A model generated the notes under the pieces. It worked only from the letters and a program-made list of their open reading frames with translations, searched no databases and had not been told where the DNA came from. Position numbers and translations under genes: made by a program. Of a DNA stretch of 64,000 nt, positions 46,171-56,930 are shown one piece after another (the stretch's first letter is position 1; each line of letters opens with the position of its first letter). This DNA comes from Dreissena polymorpha (Eukaryota; Mollusca; Bivalvia; Myida; Dreissenidae), in assembly GCF_020536995.1 (NCBI RefSeq), contig NC_068362.1:1824826-1888825 (forward strand). The letters are read 5' to 3'.

Positions 46171-46375
46171 ATTTTGTGAAAAGGAGTCTGACCAAATTGG
46201 GAATTTTTTATCGACAAATTTGGCAACTTTGGGAATATTTGCTTCAATGAAACAGATCGTTTGGGAAAAAATTGTGAATTCATCATTCTTAAATAATTCA
46301 GTGGTTTAACAAATAAATTTGTTTTGATTTGTTATTTTGTCTTCTTTATATTAACAGATGCAATATTGGGCATGT

Positions 46376-46908
46376 TCAACGTTTATTCAAGTACTGCATA
46401 GTACATGCATAGTTGAGATTGACCATATTGTCATAAGAGAAGTTCAGTATCAATTAGAAGTGAATCCGTGTGGAAATGAAGAAGTTATAGTAAAAGGCAA
46501 TTTTGGGTGGGTGTTGTCTATGTGGGCGGGGCGCCCCAGGGTTGGTAATGGGGCCATGCATAGTTGAGAATGACCGTATTGTCGTAAGAGAGGTTCTGAA
46601 TCAATTTGAAGTGAATCGGTGCAGAAATGAAGAAAGTGATGTAAAATAACACACAAAATGAGTGAAAATCTCTGACCCGGCCCGCCCCGACCCCCATCAC
46701 TTTTGACCCAGGGGTCAGATCAAAATTCCAAATAGTGCAGGGTTGCACATATGCTTATAGCTACCATGTGAGTAAGATTCAAGGTTCTAGTGCTTACAGT
46801 GTAGGAGGAGATAGTGGCTAGGACAGACAGACAGACGGACAGACAGACGGACAGACGGCGGAGATAACCACAATATCCCCACGCTTTTCAAAAAGCGTGG
46901 GGATAATT
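46376..46908 (+). repeat. Hairpin-ended repeat, family 4, copy c (5'-truncated)
   Basis: Two core units with CATGCATAGTTGAGATTGAC, then GACAGACAGACGGACAGACA and a perfect terminal hairpin with arms TATCCCCACGCTTT and AAAGCGTGGGGATA (46874-46905). Confidence 0.85.
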
Positions 46909-46984
46909 AGATATTTGGGTAGTTCTTACTGTTTCTGAATACATTACCAGTATATGATCATCATCTTCATCATCCTCATCATCA

Positions 46985-48240
46985 TTGTGCACTAATATCC
47001 TCATTACAACAAGAGTGTTAACATGGTTTTAATATAGTCATTTTAGGAAAACTGCCGTTCCAATGGAGGCCATGTTTTTCAATGAACTGTAACCAATTTT
47101 TAACTCAGACGAGCTATCATTAGAACAAATCTTCGGACCAAGTTCAATAAAGATTGGACTATAAATGTGACTTCTAGAGTGTTAACAAGGTTTTACTATA
47201 GCCAAATAAGGAAAACTGCCCCACCCCTGTTGGCCGTGTTTTTCAACGGACCGGCACCATTTTCACACTCAGCCGAGATATCATTAGTACAAATGTTCTG
47301 ACCAAGTTCCACAAAGATTGGAATAAAAATGTTACTTCTAGAATGTTAACAAGGTTTTACTATAGCCATATAAGGAAAACTGCCCCGCCCCCTGGTGGCC
47401 ATGATTTTCAACGGACAGGAACTATTTTCAAACTCAGCTGAGCTATCATAAGAACTAATGTTCTGACAAAGTTTCATGAAGATTGGACTGTACATGTGAC
47501 TCCTAGAGTGTTAACAAGGTTTTACTAAAGCCATATTAGGAAAACTGCTCCGCCTCCTGGCGGCCATATTTTTTAACGGACTAGAACCAATTTTTAACTT
47601 TTTAACTCAACCGAGCTATGATTGAGACAAATGTTATGACCAGGTTTCATGAAGATTGGACTATAAATGTGACTTCTAGAGTGTTAACAAGGTTTTACTA
47701 CAGCCATGTAAGCAAAACTGCCCCAACCCCTGGCGGCCATGTTTTTTTACGAACCGGAACCATTTTAAAACTCAGCTGAGATATCATTAGAACAAATGTT
47801 TTTACCAAGTTTCATGAAGATTGGACTAGAAGTAAGAGTGTTAACAAGGTTTTACTATAGCCATATAAGGAAAACTGCCCCACCCCCTGTTGGCCATGTT
47901 TTTCAACTGGCCTGAACCATTTTCGAACTCAGCTGAGATATTATTGGGACAAATGTTCTGACAAAGTTTCATGAAGATTGGAAATAAATGTGACTTCTAT
48001 AGAGTGTTAACAAGCTTTTTCTTTTATTTGACCTAGTGACCTAGTTTTTGATATCATGTGATCCAATTTCGAACTCGATTAAGATATCATTAAGACATAT
48101 CTTCTGACCAAGTTTCATGAAGATCAGACAATAAATGTGGCCTCTAGAGTGTTAACAAGGCAAAATGTTGATGACGGACAACGGACAAAAGGTGATCACA
48201 AAAGCTCACCATGAGAACGTTGTGCTCAGATGAGCTAAAA
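46985..48240 (+). repeat. Hairpin-ended repeat, family 6, copy c
   Basis: Six to seven tandem units of about 155-165 bp (GTTTTACTATAGCCATATAA, GGAAAACTGCCCC, GGCCATGTTTTTCAAC, GTTTCATGAAGATTGGAC). GACGGACAACGGAC and a degenerate AGCTCACC/TGAGCT end with AAAA follow. 5' end not preserved. Confidence 0.85.
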
Positions 48241-48705
48241 AAAGTACACTCTTGGTCAGAGAACAATAGGAAACACATACATGAAAAACAATCAAACCTC
48301 GAATAACTCGAGACAAAATAGAAAATGTTTTACATTCATATAAATTTTAAACGAATTCAACTCATGCACAAAAAATGGAAACAATACTTATATGGTAATC
48401 ATATAATGTGAAATAAAAATCCTCATATTAAATATTTGATGAAACAGGCAAGTACAAGTAGTAAGGGTGCCTGTTTGACATTTAATCACTATACAAATCA
48501 ATAAACATGCACTATTTTCAATAAAGAATGATATAGTTTTTGTACAATGATTTCAATAAATGAAACTTTTATAACAATATATTTATTTATTTGGAATTTA
48601 TCCCCCCACACACACAGGGCCATGATTTTATGCAACATAACTGACCATAATACTTAATCTTATCATATCAATGTGACTTAGTCACTTAAAGAATACTATG
48701 GTAGT
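48241..48705. other. No gene recognised
   Basis: AT-rich spacer between two repeats. Confidence 0.4.
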
Positions 48706-48709
48706 ATAA

Positions 48710-49265
48710 TTAGGGGTCATTTACCTCCAAGGCCAACGCACATGTGAAGTATCGAGCCAATCGTACAATTTATTGACAAGTTATTGATCTGAAAAGATTT
48801 TCACTTATTGTGACAATGACCATGACCTTTGTTCTAAATTTCAATAGTGGTCATCTACTGTCCACATGTGAAGTATCAAGCCAATTGGTTAATTCGTTGA
48901 CAAGTTATTGATCGGAAACGATTATCACACTTATTGTGACAGTGACCTTGACCTAGTGACTCCAATTTCAATAGGGGTCATCTACTGTCCAAGGCAAATG
49001 CACATGTGAAACATAAATCAAATCGGTTGATTCGTTGACGAGTTATTGATTGGAAACGATTTTCAAACTAAATGTGACAGTGACCTTGACCTTTAACCAA
49101 GTGACCCCAATTTCAATAGGAGTTATCTACTGTCCAACACCAATGCATATATGTAGTATCACGCCAATTGATCAAGTCGTTGACGAGTTATTGATCGGAA
49201 ACGAACTGGTCTACCGACATCAAGCAAAACAATATACCCCCTCTTCTTTGAAGGGTGGCATACTA
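48710..49265 (+). repeat. Hairpin-ended repeat, family 1, copy b
   Basis: Four diverged units of about 130 bp (GTGACCTTGACC, CCAATTTCAATAGGGGTCAT, CACATGTGAAGTATC, GACGAGTTATTGATCGGAAA). They end in CAATATACCCCCTCTTCTTT and GAAGGGTGG, the same tail as at 5245-5276. Confidence 0.8.
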
Positions 49266-49588
49266 AAATTGTTACAGAAACAAATTACAATTTAATGATT
49301 TCAGAATATAAATGGATACTATATTCTGTATCTGTCTTGAAAGTGTTAATATTACCATGGCAACTTTTCAAACAATGCAAAAAAAAAGAATTTGCAATAC
49401 CTCACTTTCAAAAGTTATGTATTTAGACAAAACCATTGAAAAATGTCAAACTTGAAAATTGAAGCTCCTTGAGTACATTAAACAAAATTCTCAGCAATCT
49501 TTTCAATTAGTCATTCGCAAAGCCGTTCTGGTGGGCAACATTAACGTCTGTTTAAAAAAACAAACGGTCTAGTGTTTGTGATGCCCTG
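49266..49588. other. No gene recognised; presumed 3' flank of the ROCO gene
   Basis: Non-repetitive AT-rich sequence just downstream (in gene sense) of the ROCO reading frame. It probably includes 3' UTR, but I could not fix a polyadenylation site. Confidence 0.3.
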
Positions 49589-49667
49589 CTCAGTAGACAA
49601 GGAACAAAGTGGCAATCTAACATTTTAGAATTGAAATGATCAATTCTACACCAAATATTTCTTCCTG
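49589..49667 (-). pseudogene. Degenerate partial copy of the ROCO COR segment
   Basis: On the minus strand this stretch reads MLDCHFVPCLLS, matching MLDCHIVPCLLR of the ROCO protein (residues about 677-688, DNA 50235-50310). Similarity extends upstream through GAAGAAAT and GATCAT, with a frame change. It starts within about 10 nt of the ROCO stop codon. It is either a remnant of a tandem-duplicated paralogue or an alternative 3' exon (ATTAATACAG could be an acceptor). Confidence 0.65.
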
Positions 49668-49669
49668 TA

Positions 49670-52297
49670 TTAATTATCATCAGTTTCTTTTTGATCCAGC
49701 CATTCTTTGAACCAATGTTTCAAAGCATCTGATTGTTTTACAGTGTGCGGAATACTACAATATGAACAAAATATCTCCGTTTCATACTTGAACTGTGCCA
49801 CTCTCAACAATCCTTCATTATGAATGTACTCTTGCATGTTTGGGCACTGAATATACTCTTCAAATTCGGAGGAAGATTGACACACAAAGTCATGTAAACT
49901 TTTCTCAAGTTTGTGACGCACCCCTTGAAAAAGCCAGACGAACTCTTCTAACTTCGCGTTTTTAGAATAACATGCTATCCTTGCATAAATGATGAAATCC
50001 CTATACCATATTCTCAACGTATATGTTGAACTTGAATTGAGAGCAAATATAGCCAAGCCGTTAAATAAACAATATAGGTTACTTTCCTTGCTGATAGGCC
50101 AGGCACGAATGCACACAGCTACAAGCCTGTGGAAAAAAGAAGGGGGCATAAATTTTCCGCAAAACACAAAAGCTAAAACTGGTGTTCGAGGTATATCAGG
50201 TGAAGTAAATTTTTTTAGTGGCGGTGGTGGAAATCTCAATAGACAGGGAACGATGTGGCAATCTAACATTGTAGGATTGTGATCATCTATGCCACTAGTT
50301 TCTTCACATACTCTTTTTTGTTGATCCAGGACTCCTGTTATATCCAAAACACTTGTTACAGGTTTTGCAATAACATTTAGATATTCCATGTATCTCACAA
50401 CAGCATTCTTATATTCATGAATATAGGGAGGACTGTTTTTCATAACTTCAAGGAGAACATTTGGTTTGAGAATTGCATGCTTTATATATTCTTCCCAATC
50501 TTTCAAAACGGTTGATTCTATTTTCTGATTATGAGGGATAAAACATCTAAAAGCTTCAATGATCCATTGAGGTGCAAGAACAACAAAATTCTTAAGTTCG
50601 CCTGTGTTGAAAAAAATGATATTCCCTTGTTTGTGCTGTATTTCAAGAAACAAGGTTAGTTCTTCTTTACCCAATGGGTGTAAGTTTTTTAAATCTTCTT
50701 CTTCAACCGTTTTTATATGTTCTATTTGTCGCTTTTCATCTCTCATTTTGTCCAGTGTTTGTTCCATATGAATCCATCGAACAGGATATTCTTCACCCCA
50801 ATAATCTTGCTCCGCAGCCAAACTTACAATTTCTTTCCGTAACTCTGCAAAAGCAGAATCATTCGGAGTCAAATTATCTACAAGAAATCTCTTCGGGTAA
50901 ATGTGTTCAAAAATTGGTGAGCCATGATCAAAGCTAAATAAAGCATTGTCAAAATAGGAATTCATTATATTCTCTTTTTCTTCAAGATCATTACCCTTCA
51001 TTTTGTCTTTTCGAGTGCCAACTAAAATAACAGTTTTCTTTATTGTCTTTCTTTGTTGTGTTTTAGATTGATAATCACTGTTCATGTGAATTGCATTCAG
51101 CCAAAATTTAAATATGTCCAAATAGGTACAATCATCAACAGAACCGCACCAAATTCCAATTTCTTCAGAATCACCTACAGCATCTTTCAATTCTTTTGTC
51201 ATGTCCATCACCACTATGTATATTGACCTCTTATTCAAGAAGAACTGATGAGTTGAATAGTACTGTGGCTGACCTGCAAAATCCCAAACAGACACAGTAA
51301 CCTCATTTTTTGATTCATCAAGCAAAGCCTTTCTCTTTTCTGAATGATCACTGGAAGTTTCAACCATCATTTTGGCAAACTTAAGTCCTACTATATCATC
51401 TTCTTTATGCAAGGCTATTTTTTCTTTGATAGTTTGTAATGGTTCACTTTGAGTTTGAGTTTCATGATCCTTACTAGATGTGACTGTGTTAACAAACAAA
51501 TCGTGACTGCTAGCAATTTCATCATTAGCTGAAGTTGCTGGATTCGTGTTCTTAGTAACGACTTTTTGCATGCGATATTCATACCTGACCACTTTTAATT
51601 CTTTATCTAAAAACCAATCACCATCTGTCGTCAACTTACACCTATGGACATCAATGCCTTCAGTGCTCAGAGGTTCTGATAATTTTTTGCGAAAATCTCG
51701 AATCAAATTTTTCACCAAAGAGGTTTTTCCCACACCACACATTCCTAAGACCATCAGGCGAATATTATTGACTTTTTCTTTTCCATCTTTAAGAGCTTTA
51801 TAAAAGAGAGTTATTGCTTTCGGATCTAACTGTTGAACATCCTCAGGCAACTGATCCGAGATCTCCTTTCCTATGGGTATCACAGCATCACTTACATCCT
51901 CATTGTAAACTTTCTTCAACACATAACTTGCAAATTTTGGATTCTCCCATATCTCTATCAGTATGTTAAAGATGTCTTCTGTTTCATTGACTGAAAACTT
52001 CTCACTAAAGCCTAGACCATTGACAAATCTCCTTACATACTCTTTAAAAACAGAGTAGTTTTTTGAACTGACAGACTCATTTGCTATTCTTGAGACAATA
52101 TCTTTTAACAACTTATGATCTTGTTCCTCTACTTTTTGATTCAGTAATTGCAAAGTCTGGACAAGCACAATGCTGTTAGGATCAAATTCGTCCTTGACAT
52201 ATATATCTGCTTCAATTGGATACGTATATCCTTTTTCTTGTGATCTTTTTGGGGGTTTTCCTGATTTTGCATCCACTGAAAGCATAAAACACTGCAT
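49670..52297 (-). CDS. ROCO family GTPase (ROC-COR protein)
   Basis: A single 875-residue frame. N-terminal about 170 residues are helical and unassigned. The ROC GTPase follows: P-loop GMCGVGKTS at 185-193, switch II DFAGQPQYYSTHQFF from 339, and the G4 motif TRKD at 428-431. An unusually long insert of some 145 residues separates P-loop and switch II. A COR domain runs about 505-770 (ELTLFLEIQHKQGNIIFF, APQWIIEAFRCFI, LDCHIVPCLLRF). There is no LRR array and no kinase domain, so it is closer to MFHAS1-like or invertebrate ROCO proteins than to LRRK. The C-terminus has a small Cys cluster (FCSYC, 843-847). The role, probably signalling or immunity, is inferred from family. The first codons may be intronic: TTTTATGCTTTCAG, an acceptor-like site, lies at codons 4-7, so the true start could be in an upstream exon. 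Confidence 0.9.
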   Translation of the reverse strand: MQCFMLSVDAKSGKPPKRSQEKGYTYPIEADIYVKDEFDPNSIVLVQTLQLLNQKVEEQDHKLLKDIVSRIANESVSSKNYSVFKEYVRRFVNGLGFSEKFSVNETEDIFNILIEIWENPKFASYVLKKVYNEDVSDAVIPIGKEISDQLPEDVQQLDPKAITLFYKALKDGKEKVNNIRLMVLGMCGVGKTSLVKNLIRDFRKKLSEPLSTEGIDVHRCKLTTDGDWFLDKELKVVRYEYRMQKVVTKNTNPATSANDEIASSHDLFVNTVTSSKDHETQTQSEPLQTIKEKIALHKEDDIVGLKFAKMMVETSSDHSEKRKALLDESKNEVTVSVWDFAGQPQYYSTHQFFLNKRSIYIVVMDMTKELKDAVGDSEEIGIWCGSVDDCTYLDIFKFWLNAIHMNSDYQSKTQQRKTIKKTVILVGTRKDKMKGNDLEEKENIMNSYFDNALFSFDHGSPIFEHIYPKRFLVDNLTPNDSAFAELRKEIVSLAAEQDYWGEEYPVRWIHMEQTLDKMRDEKRQIEHIKTVEEEDLKNLHPLGKEELTLFLEIQHKQGNIIFFNTGELKNFVVLAPQWIIEAFRCFIPHNQKIESTVLKDWEEYIKHAILKPNVLLEVMKNSPPYIHEYKNAVVRYMEYLNVIAKPVTSVLDITGVLDQQKRVCEETSGIDDHNPTMLDCHIVPCLLRFPPPPLKKFTSPDIPRTPVLAFVFCGKFMPPSFFHRLVAVCIRAWPISKESNLYCLFNGLAIFALNSSSTYTLRIWYRDFIIYARIACYSKNAKLEEFVWLFQGVRHKLEKSLHDFVCQSSSEFEEYIQCPNMQEYIHNEGLLRVAQFKYETEIFCSYCSIPHTVKQSDALKHWFKEWLDQKETDDN

Positions 52298-52357
52298 ACT
52301 AATTACATGTTATTGTTATCACGTTTGCAAACAGAGGCATATTACAAGTAAAACATC

Positions 52358-52600
52358 AGGCAGGCTAGCTTAGTTGTTAGAGAGATAGAAAATATAAGGG
52401 AGAATCGCAGGTTCTGTACCTATCAACATAACTTGTGTGGGCAGTGGCCATTAAATCCGTTGTACAAACTCTTCCGCTACCTAATAAGGAAGTTGTTAGT
52501 TACTGACATAAGTATATGCACTGAGTACTGGTAAATCAGCTTATCCAGGAAATGTGTTGGTTGATTAACTGAACATCCTTGACATTATTTCGAAAATATA
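52358..52600 (+). mobile_element. tRNA-derived SINE
   Basis: Box A-like TAGCTTAGTTGTTAGAG (about 52366) and a degenerate box B GGTTCTGTACC (52410-52420) head a body with TGAGTACTGGTAAATCAGCT and CCAGGAAATGTGTTGGTTGA. I recall similar body sequence from bivalve SINEs. It ends a few bases before the MITE at 52611. Family name not certain. Confidence 0.6.
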
Positions 52601-52610
52601 CCACATGTAA

Positions 52611-53140
52611 TTTAAAGGGACCGTCAACCACTAATGACGAAAAAAGAAAAGTTCTAAAATACAGTATTTTTTTTACAATTATTAGTTTATATTGATTAAA
52701 ATATCACGACTGGTATATTATATTACAAGAAAAAAGTTCATATTTTCAGTTTATTGGGTAATAAAATTTCGTGATGTGAAATCGAAAGTACATCGTGAAA
52801 ATATGTGACATAACAAAATACACACTATAAATAACGCAAGTAGATTGATCATTTTATATATAAAATATAAACAAATCACTACGCATGCACAATTTGCATT
52901 CCTTGGTTTACCACGTGACGATGATACTTGCATTATTTATAGTTAACTGGTAGTTACGTGGTACCTGTACCCAGTAAATTTATTACCGAATATACTGAAA
53001 ATATGAAAACTTAACAACTTTTTTCAAGTAATGTAATATACCAGTCGTGATATTTTATTCAATATAAACTAATAATTGTAAAAAATACCGTATTTTAAAA
53101 ATTTTCTTTTTTGTCATTCGTGGTTGACGGTCCCTTTAAA
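52611..53140. mobile_element. MITE with long (about 160 bp) terminal inverted repeats
   Basis: Left end TTTAAAGGGACCGTCAACCA, right end TGGTTGACGGTCCCTTTAAA. Complementarity continues inward through CAATTATTAGTTTATATTGA and AATATCACGACTGGTATATT to TTCATATTTTCAGT, so each arm is about 160 bp and the whole can fold back. TTTAAA at both ends makes the target duplication ambiguous (TA, TTAA or longer). No coding part. Confidence 0.9.
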
Positions 53141-53272
53141 GGCTTTGATAAAAATTGCATCGGAAAACAGCACCGCAGCGGTTCTAGCTCGATTAAAGAA
53201 TAGTTTAATTATTCCCTTTTTTATAAATTATAACTTATGTCGACCGGTGGTGATGGCATCGCTGACAAAGAA

Positions 53273-54546
53273 AACAAGAGCTGTCAGAGGACAGCGCGCT
53301 CGACTATTCCAGTGCTTGACAGTATAACGTAAGCCATCATGGAGAGGGGGGGGTATAATGTTGGTGTGTGGTCATTTAATAGATGATCTTTCAAAATTAA
53401 GGGAAAACAAGATGTGTTTGTGAAACACAATGTCCCCCTATATGATGTTTGACCTTGAAGGATGACCATGACCCTTCACCACTCAAAATGTGCAGCTCCA
53501 TTAGATACACATGCATTTCAAATATAAAATTGCTAGCTTCAATATTGCAGAAGTGACATTACATGAGCAATTTTTACCCATATATTTGACATTGAAGAAT
53601 GCCCTTGACCTTGACCTTTCACCACTCAAAATGTGCAGCTCCATGAGATACACATGCATGAATATTGAAAATCTGCAAAAGTGTACATTAAATGAGCGAT
53701 TTTTACCAATATATTTGACCTTTGACCTTGAAGGATGACCTTGACCTTGACCTTTCACCGCTCAAAATGTGCAGCTCCATGAGATACATATGCATGCCAA
53801 ATATCAAGTTGCTATCTTCAATATTGCAAAAGTTATTGCAAATGTTAAAGTTGGCGCAAACCAACCAACAGACCAAACAACAGACCAACCAACCAACCAA
53901 CAGACAGGGCAAAAACAAAATGTCCCCCACTACTATAGTGGGGGACATAATAAAAAAATATTATTTTTTTTTGGGGGGGTTCTGGGGTGGGGCATGGGGG
54001 ATGGTTTGGGTGGAGTGCATTGTGGTATGTCAGGTAAGTGTTGTTTTGTCAAAGTATGAATCAAATGTGATCATAAATTAAGAAGTTATGGCAATTTAAG
54101 CAAAATGTTCAATTATCTAAGTATAAAAGGGGCCATCATTCTGTCAAAATGCTTGATACAGTTGTCTGCTCTTGTTTAAATATTGGGATCATGATGGTAA
54201 AGGAGTAAGCAAAATATCAAAGCAATATGTCAAAGGACAGAAAATATTTGAGGTGGTACGAAAACCCTAACATAGATTTATCAATAAAATGCATATTCTA
54301 AGTATAAAAGAGGCAATAATTCTGTTAAAATGCTTGATACAGTTGTCTGCTCTTGTTTATAGATTGGGGTCATGTTGGTAAAGAAGTATGCAAAATATAA
54401 AAGCAATATGTCAAAGGACATAGGAAATATTTGGGGTGGTACGCAAACTTTAACATTTGCACGCTAACGCTAATGGGAACGCCGACGCCGGGGTGAGTAG
54501 GATAGCTCCACTAAATATATTTCATATATAATAGTCGAGCTAAAAA
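53273..54546 (+). repeat. Hairpin-ended repeat, family 7, copy b (interrupted)
   Basis: Starts ACAAGAG and the hairpin CTGTCAGAGGACAG (53281-53294), then CTCGACTATT (53299-53308). It ends AATAGTCGAGC (54530-54540) and TAAAAA. A complete family 5 element is inserted at about 53405-53953. The surrounding sequence resumes with GGGGGGGTTCTGGGGTGGGG as in the uninterrupted copy at 39452. Confidence 0.85.
53405..53953 (+). repeat. Hairpin-ended repeat, family 5, copy b, nested in family 7
   Basis: Begins AACAAGA with the perfect hairpin TGTGTTTGTGAAACACA (53413-53429) and ATGTCCCCC. It ends in a hairpin with 13-bp arms ATGTCCCCCACTA/TAGTGGGGGACAT (53919-53947). Both termini are intact. Confidence 0.85.
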
Positions 54547-54623
54547 TAAAGAATGAATTCTGATAAAAAACAATTACAGTGTAAACGATGTTTTTCATCT
54601 TTATATATATTTAATTCATGATT

Positions 54624-54925
54624 GAACAAGAGCTGTCTCCATAGGAAGACAAAAAAAAGCTTTTTCAAAACCTTAACGCAGACTTCGAAACCTAAACGCG
54701 GACCCTAAATTCAAGGTCAAGGTCAAAGGGGTCAAAGTTTGTGTGCCTATGGAAAGGTCTTGTCCATGTATACATGCATACCAAATATGAAGGATACATC
54801 TGAAGCGACATAGAAGTTATGAGCATTTTTCGAAACCTAAATGCAAAAGTGTGACGGACAGACGGACAGACAGACAGACAGACAGAAATGCTATTACTAT
54901 ATGCCCACCTTCGTGGGCATAACAA
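54624..54925 (+). repeat. Short hairpin-ended repeat, family 8
   Basis: Starts ACAAGAGCTGTCTCC, has AAGGTCAAGGTCAAAGGGGT and a GACGGACAGACGGACAGACA tract. It closes with the hairpin TATGCCCAC/GTGGGCATA around CTTC (54900-54921). Confidence 0.8.
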
Positions 54926-55395
54926 TTTAAGGCTGACATGTAACTGGTTCACCAAGAGAACAAAAGGATAACCTGTTAACTGGTTGTATGTTGAATCCCT
55001 TATTTGAATTGATTTTGGAATTGAAGCAAAGCTACTTTCCTTGTCTCAACGTTGGTTTGGAGTTTCACAGTCAGTTATAATGGTTAAAGTTTTTTGGTCA
55101 GCCGGTTCTTAGGAAAACATTGTTGGGTTTTATTCAAATTTAAACAGTTCTTCCAAATGAAGATGAACTCGTGTGCAGAATTTGGTAACTCTTGTTAATG
55201 CTGATCTACATTAATGCATTTGGAATTTATAAACGCATGCCTACCATCAAGGTCGATTAAAAGTTTTCAGTGAGCTAGTTTCTTAGAAATGCTTGAATAG
55301 GTTTAAGCTAAGCTTACAAGGCAACTACTACCCTAATATAATTAACCCATTGAACAATTTGCATATAACTGACCTAAACAAAGTACAAAAATGAA

Positions 55396-55682
55396 CCAAG
55401 ATGTGTTTGTGAAACACTATGTCATTGTCCCCCCCATATATTTGACCTTTGACCTTGAAGGATGACCAGGACCTTTCACCACTCAAAATGTGCAGCTCCA
55501 TGAGATACACATGGATGCCAAATATCAACTTGCTATCTTCAATATTGCAAAAGTTCTGGCCAATGTTAAAGTTTGACATAAACAAACCAACAAACAAACC
55601 AACAAACAGACAGGGCAAAAACAATATGTCCCCCAGTAAAGACTGGGGTACATAATGTCCCCCAGTAAAGACTGGGGGACTT
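55396..55682 (+). repeat. Hairpin-ended repeat, family 5, copy c, with doubled 3' end
   Basis: Compact copy: the 5' hairpin TGTTTGTGAAACA, one core unit, (AACA)n and GACAGGGC. It then has two successive terminal hairpins, each ATGTCCCCCAGTAAAGACTG followed by GGG (about 55626 and 55655). Confidence 0.85.
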
Positions 55683-55784
55683 CAAAACAAATTATTATTT
55701 TTTAAATAGATTGTGGCACAATTCGTTCAGGGTTTGTATACATAAACTTTTATAATACACATATATAAAACAGGTAGTCAAACT

Positions 55785-56208
55785 AGAGCTTTGTCACAGA
55801 CTTGACGATTACCCCCACATGCCACATTGACACAGACTATTGTGCATGTTGTCTTCACAAAAAACAGCGGACACCATGCTCAATGTTTAAAACGCACTAA
55901 GTGAACCTTTGACCTAGTTGTTGACCTGGCATGGCCCAATTGCAAACTTGACCAACACTTCATCTAGATACAACTTCTGACCAAGCGTGGTGAAGATTGG
56001 ATGAAAGCTACTTGAATTAGAGAGCGGACACCATGCTGAATGTGTATAACATTAACTATTAAGTGACCCCGTGACCTAGTTTTTGATCTGGCATGGCAAT
56101 GTTTGAACATGGCCTTAAGATCACCAAGATAAAACTTCTGACCAAGTTTGGTGAAGATCGGATGAAAACTACTTAAATTAGAGAGCGGACACCATGCTGA
56201 ATGTAAAA
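55785..56208 (+). repeat. Hairpin-started repeat, family 2, copy b (3'-truncated)
   Basis: Same 5' end as at 5386 (ACTAGAGCTTTGTCACAGAC, then ACATTGACACAGACTATT), followed by two units with GAGCGGACACCATGCT and GACCAAGTTTGGTGAAGATC. It is cut off where the family 6 copy begins. Confidence 0.8.
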
Positions 56209-56210
56209 CA

Positions 56211-56930
56211 AGAGGGCCTGAAAGGTCCAAAGTCGCTCACCTGAGATTCAAAGGAACTGACCTGTCCTGTGCAGCCCAAGATGTAATAAGAACATAATGT
56301 TCTTACCAACTTTCATGACTAGTGAACCCTGGCAGCCACGTTTTTTCAACAGACCAGAACCATTTTCATAAACATCCAAGAAATCATTTAAACAAATATA
56401 CTGACAAAGTTTCATAAAGATTCATAAGTCCATATAAGGAAAAATGCCCCGCCCACTGGTGGCCATGTCTTTCAAACAACTTTTCGAACTTGTCCAAAAT
56501 ATCATTGGGACAAATCTTCTGACAAAGCTTCATGATGATCGTACAATAAATATGGCTTCTAGAGTGTTAACAAGGTTTAACTATAGCTGTATAAGGAAAA
56601 ATGCCACGCCCCCTTGGTGTCCATGTTTTTTAAGCAACCGGAACCATTTTCGAACTCATCCAAGATATCATTGGGACAAATCATCTGACCAAGTTTCATA
56701 GTGACCAGGCAATAAATGTGGCCTCTAGAGTGTTAACAAGGTTTTACTAAAGCACCATATATAATTATATAAGGCAAAAAGCCCCGCCCCCTGGTGGCCA
56801 TATTTTTTAAGCAACCGAAACCATTTTCGAACTCATCCAAGGTATCATTAGGACAAATCTTCTCACCAAGTTTCATGAAGATCGGAAAATAAATGTGGCC
56901 TATAACAAGGTTTTACTATAAACAGTATCC
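56211..56930 (+). repeat. Hairpin-ended repeat, family 6, copy d
   Basis: Intact 5' end: AACAAGAGGGCCTGAAAGGT, with the hairpin GGCCTGAAAGGTCC, then GCTCACCTGAG (56235-56245). Four units of about 150 bp follow, ending without the terminal hairpin. Confidence 0.8.
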
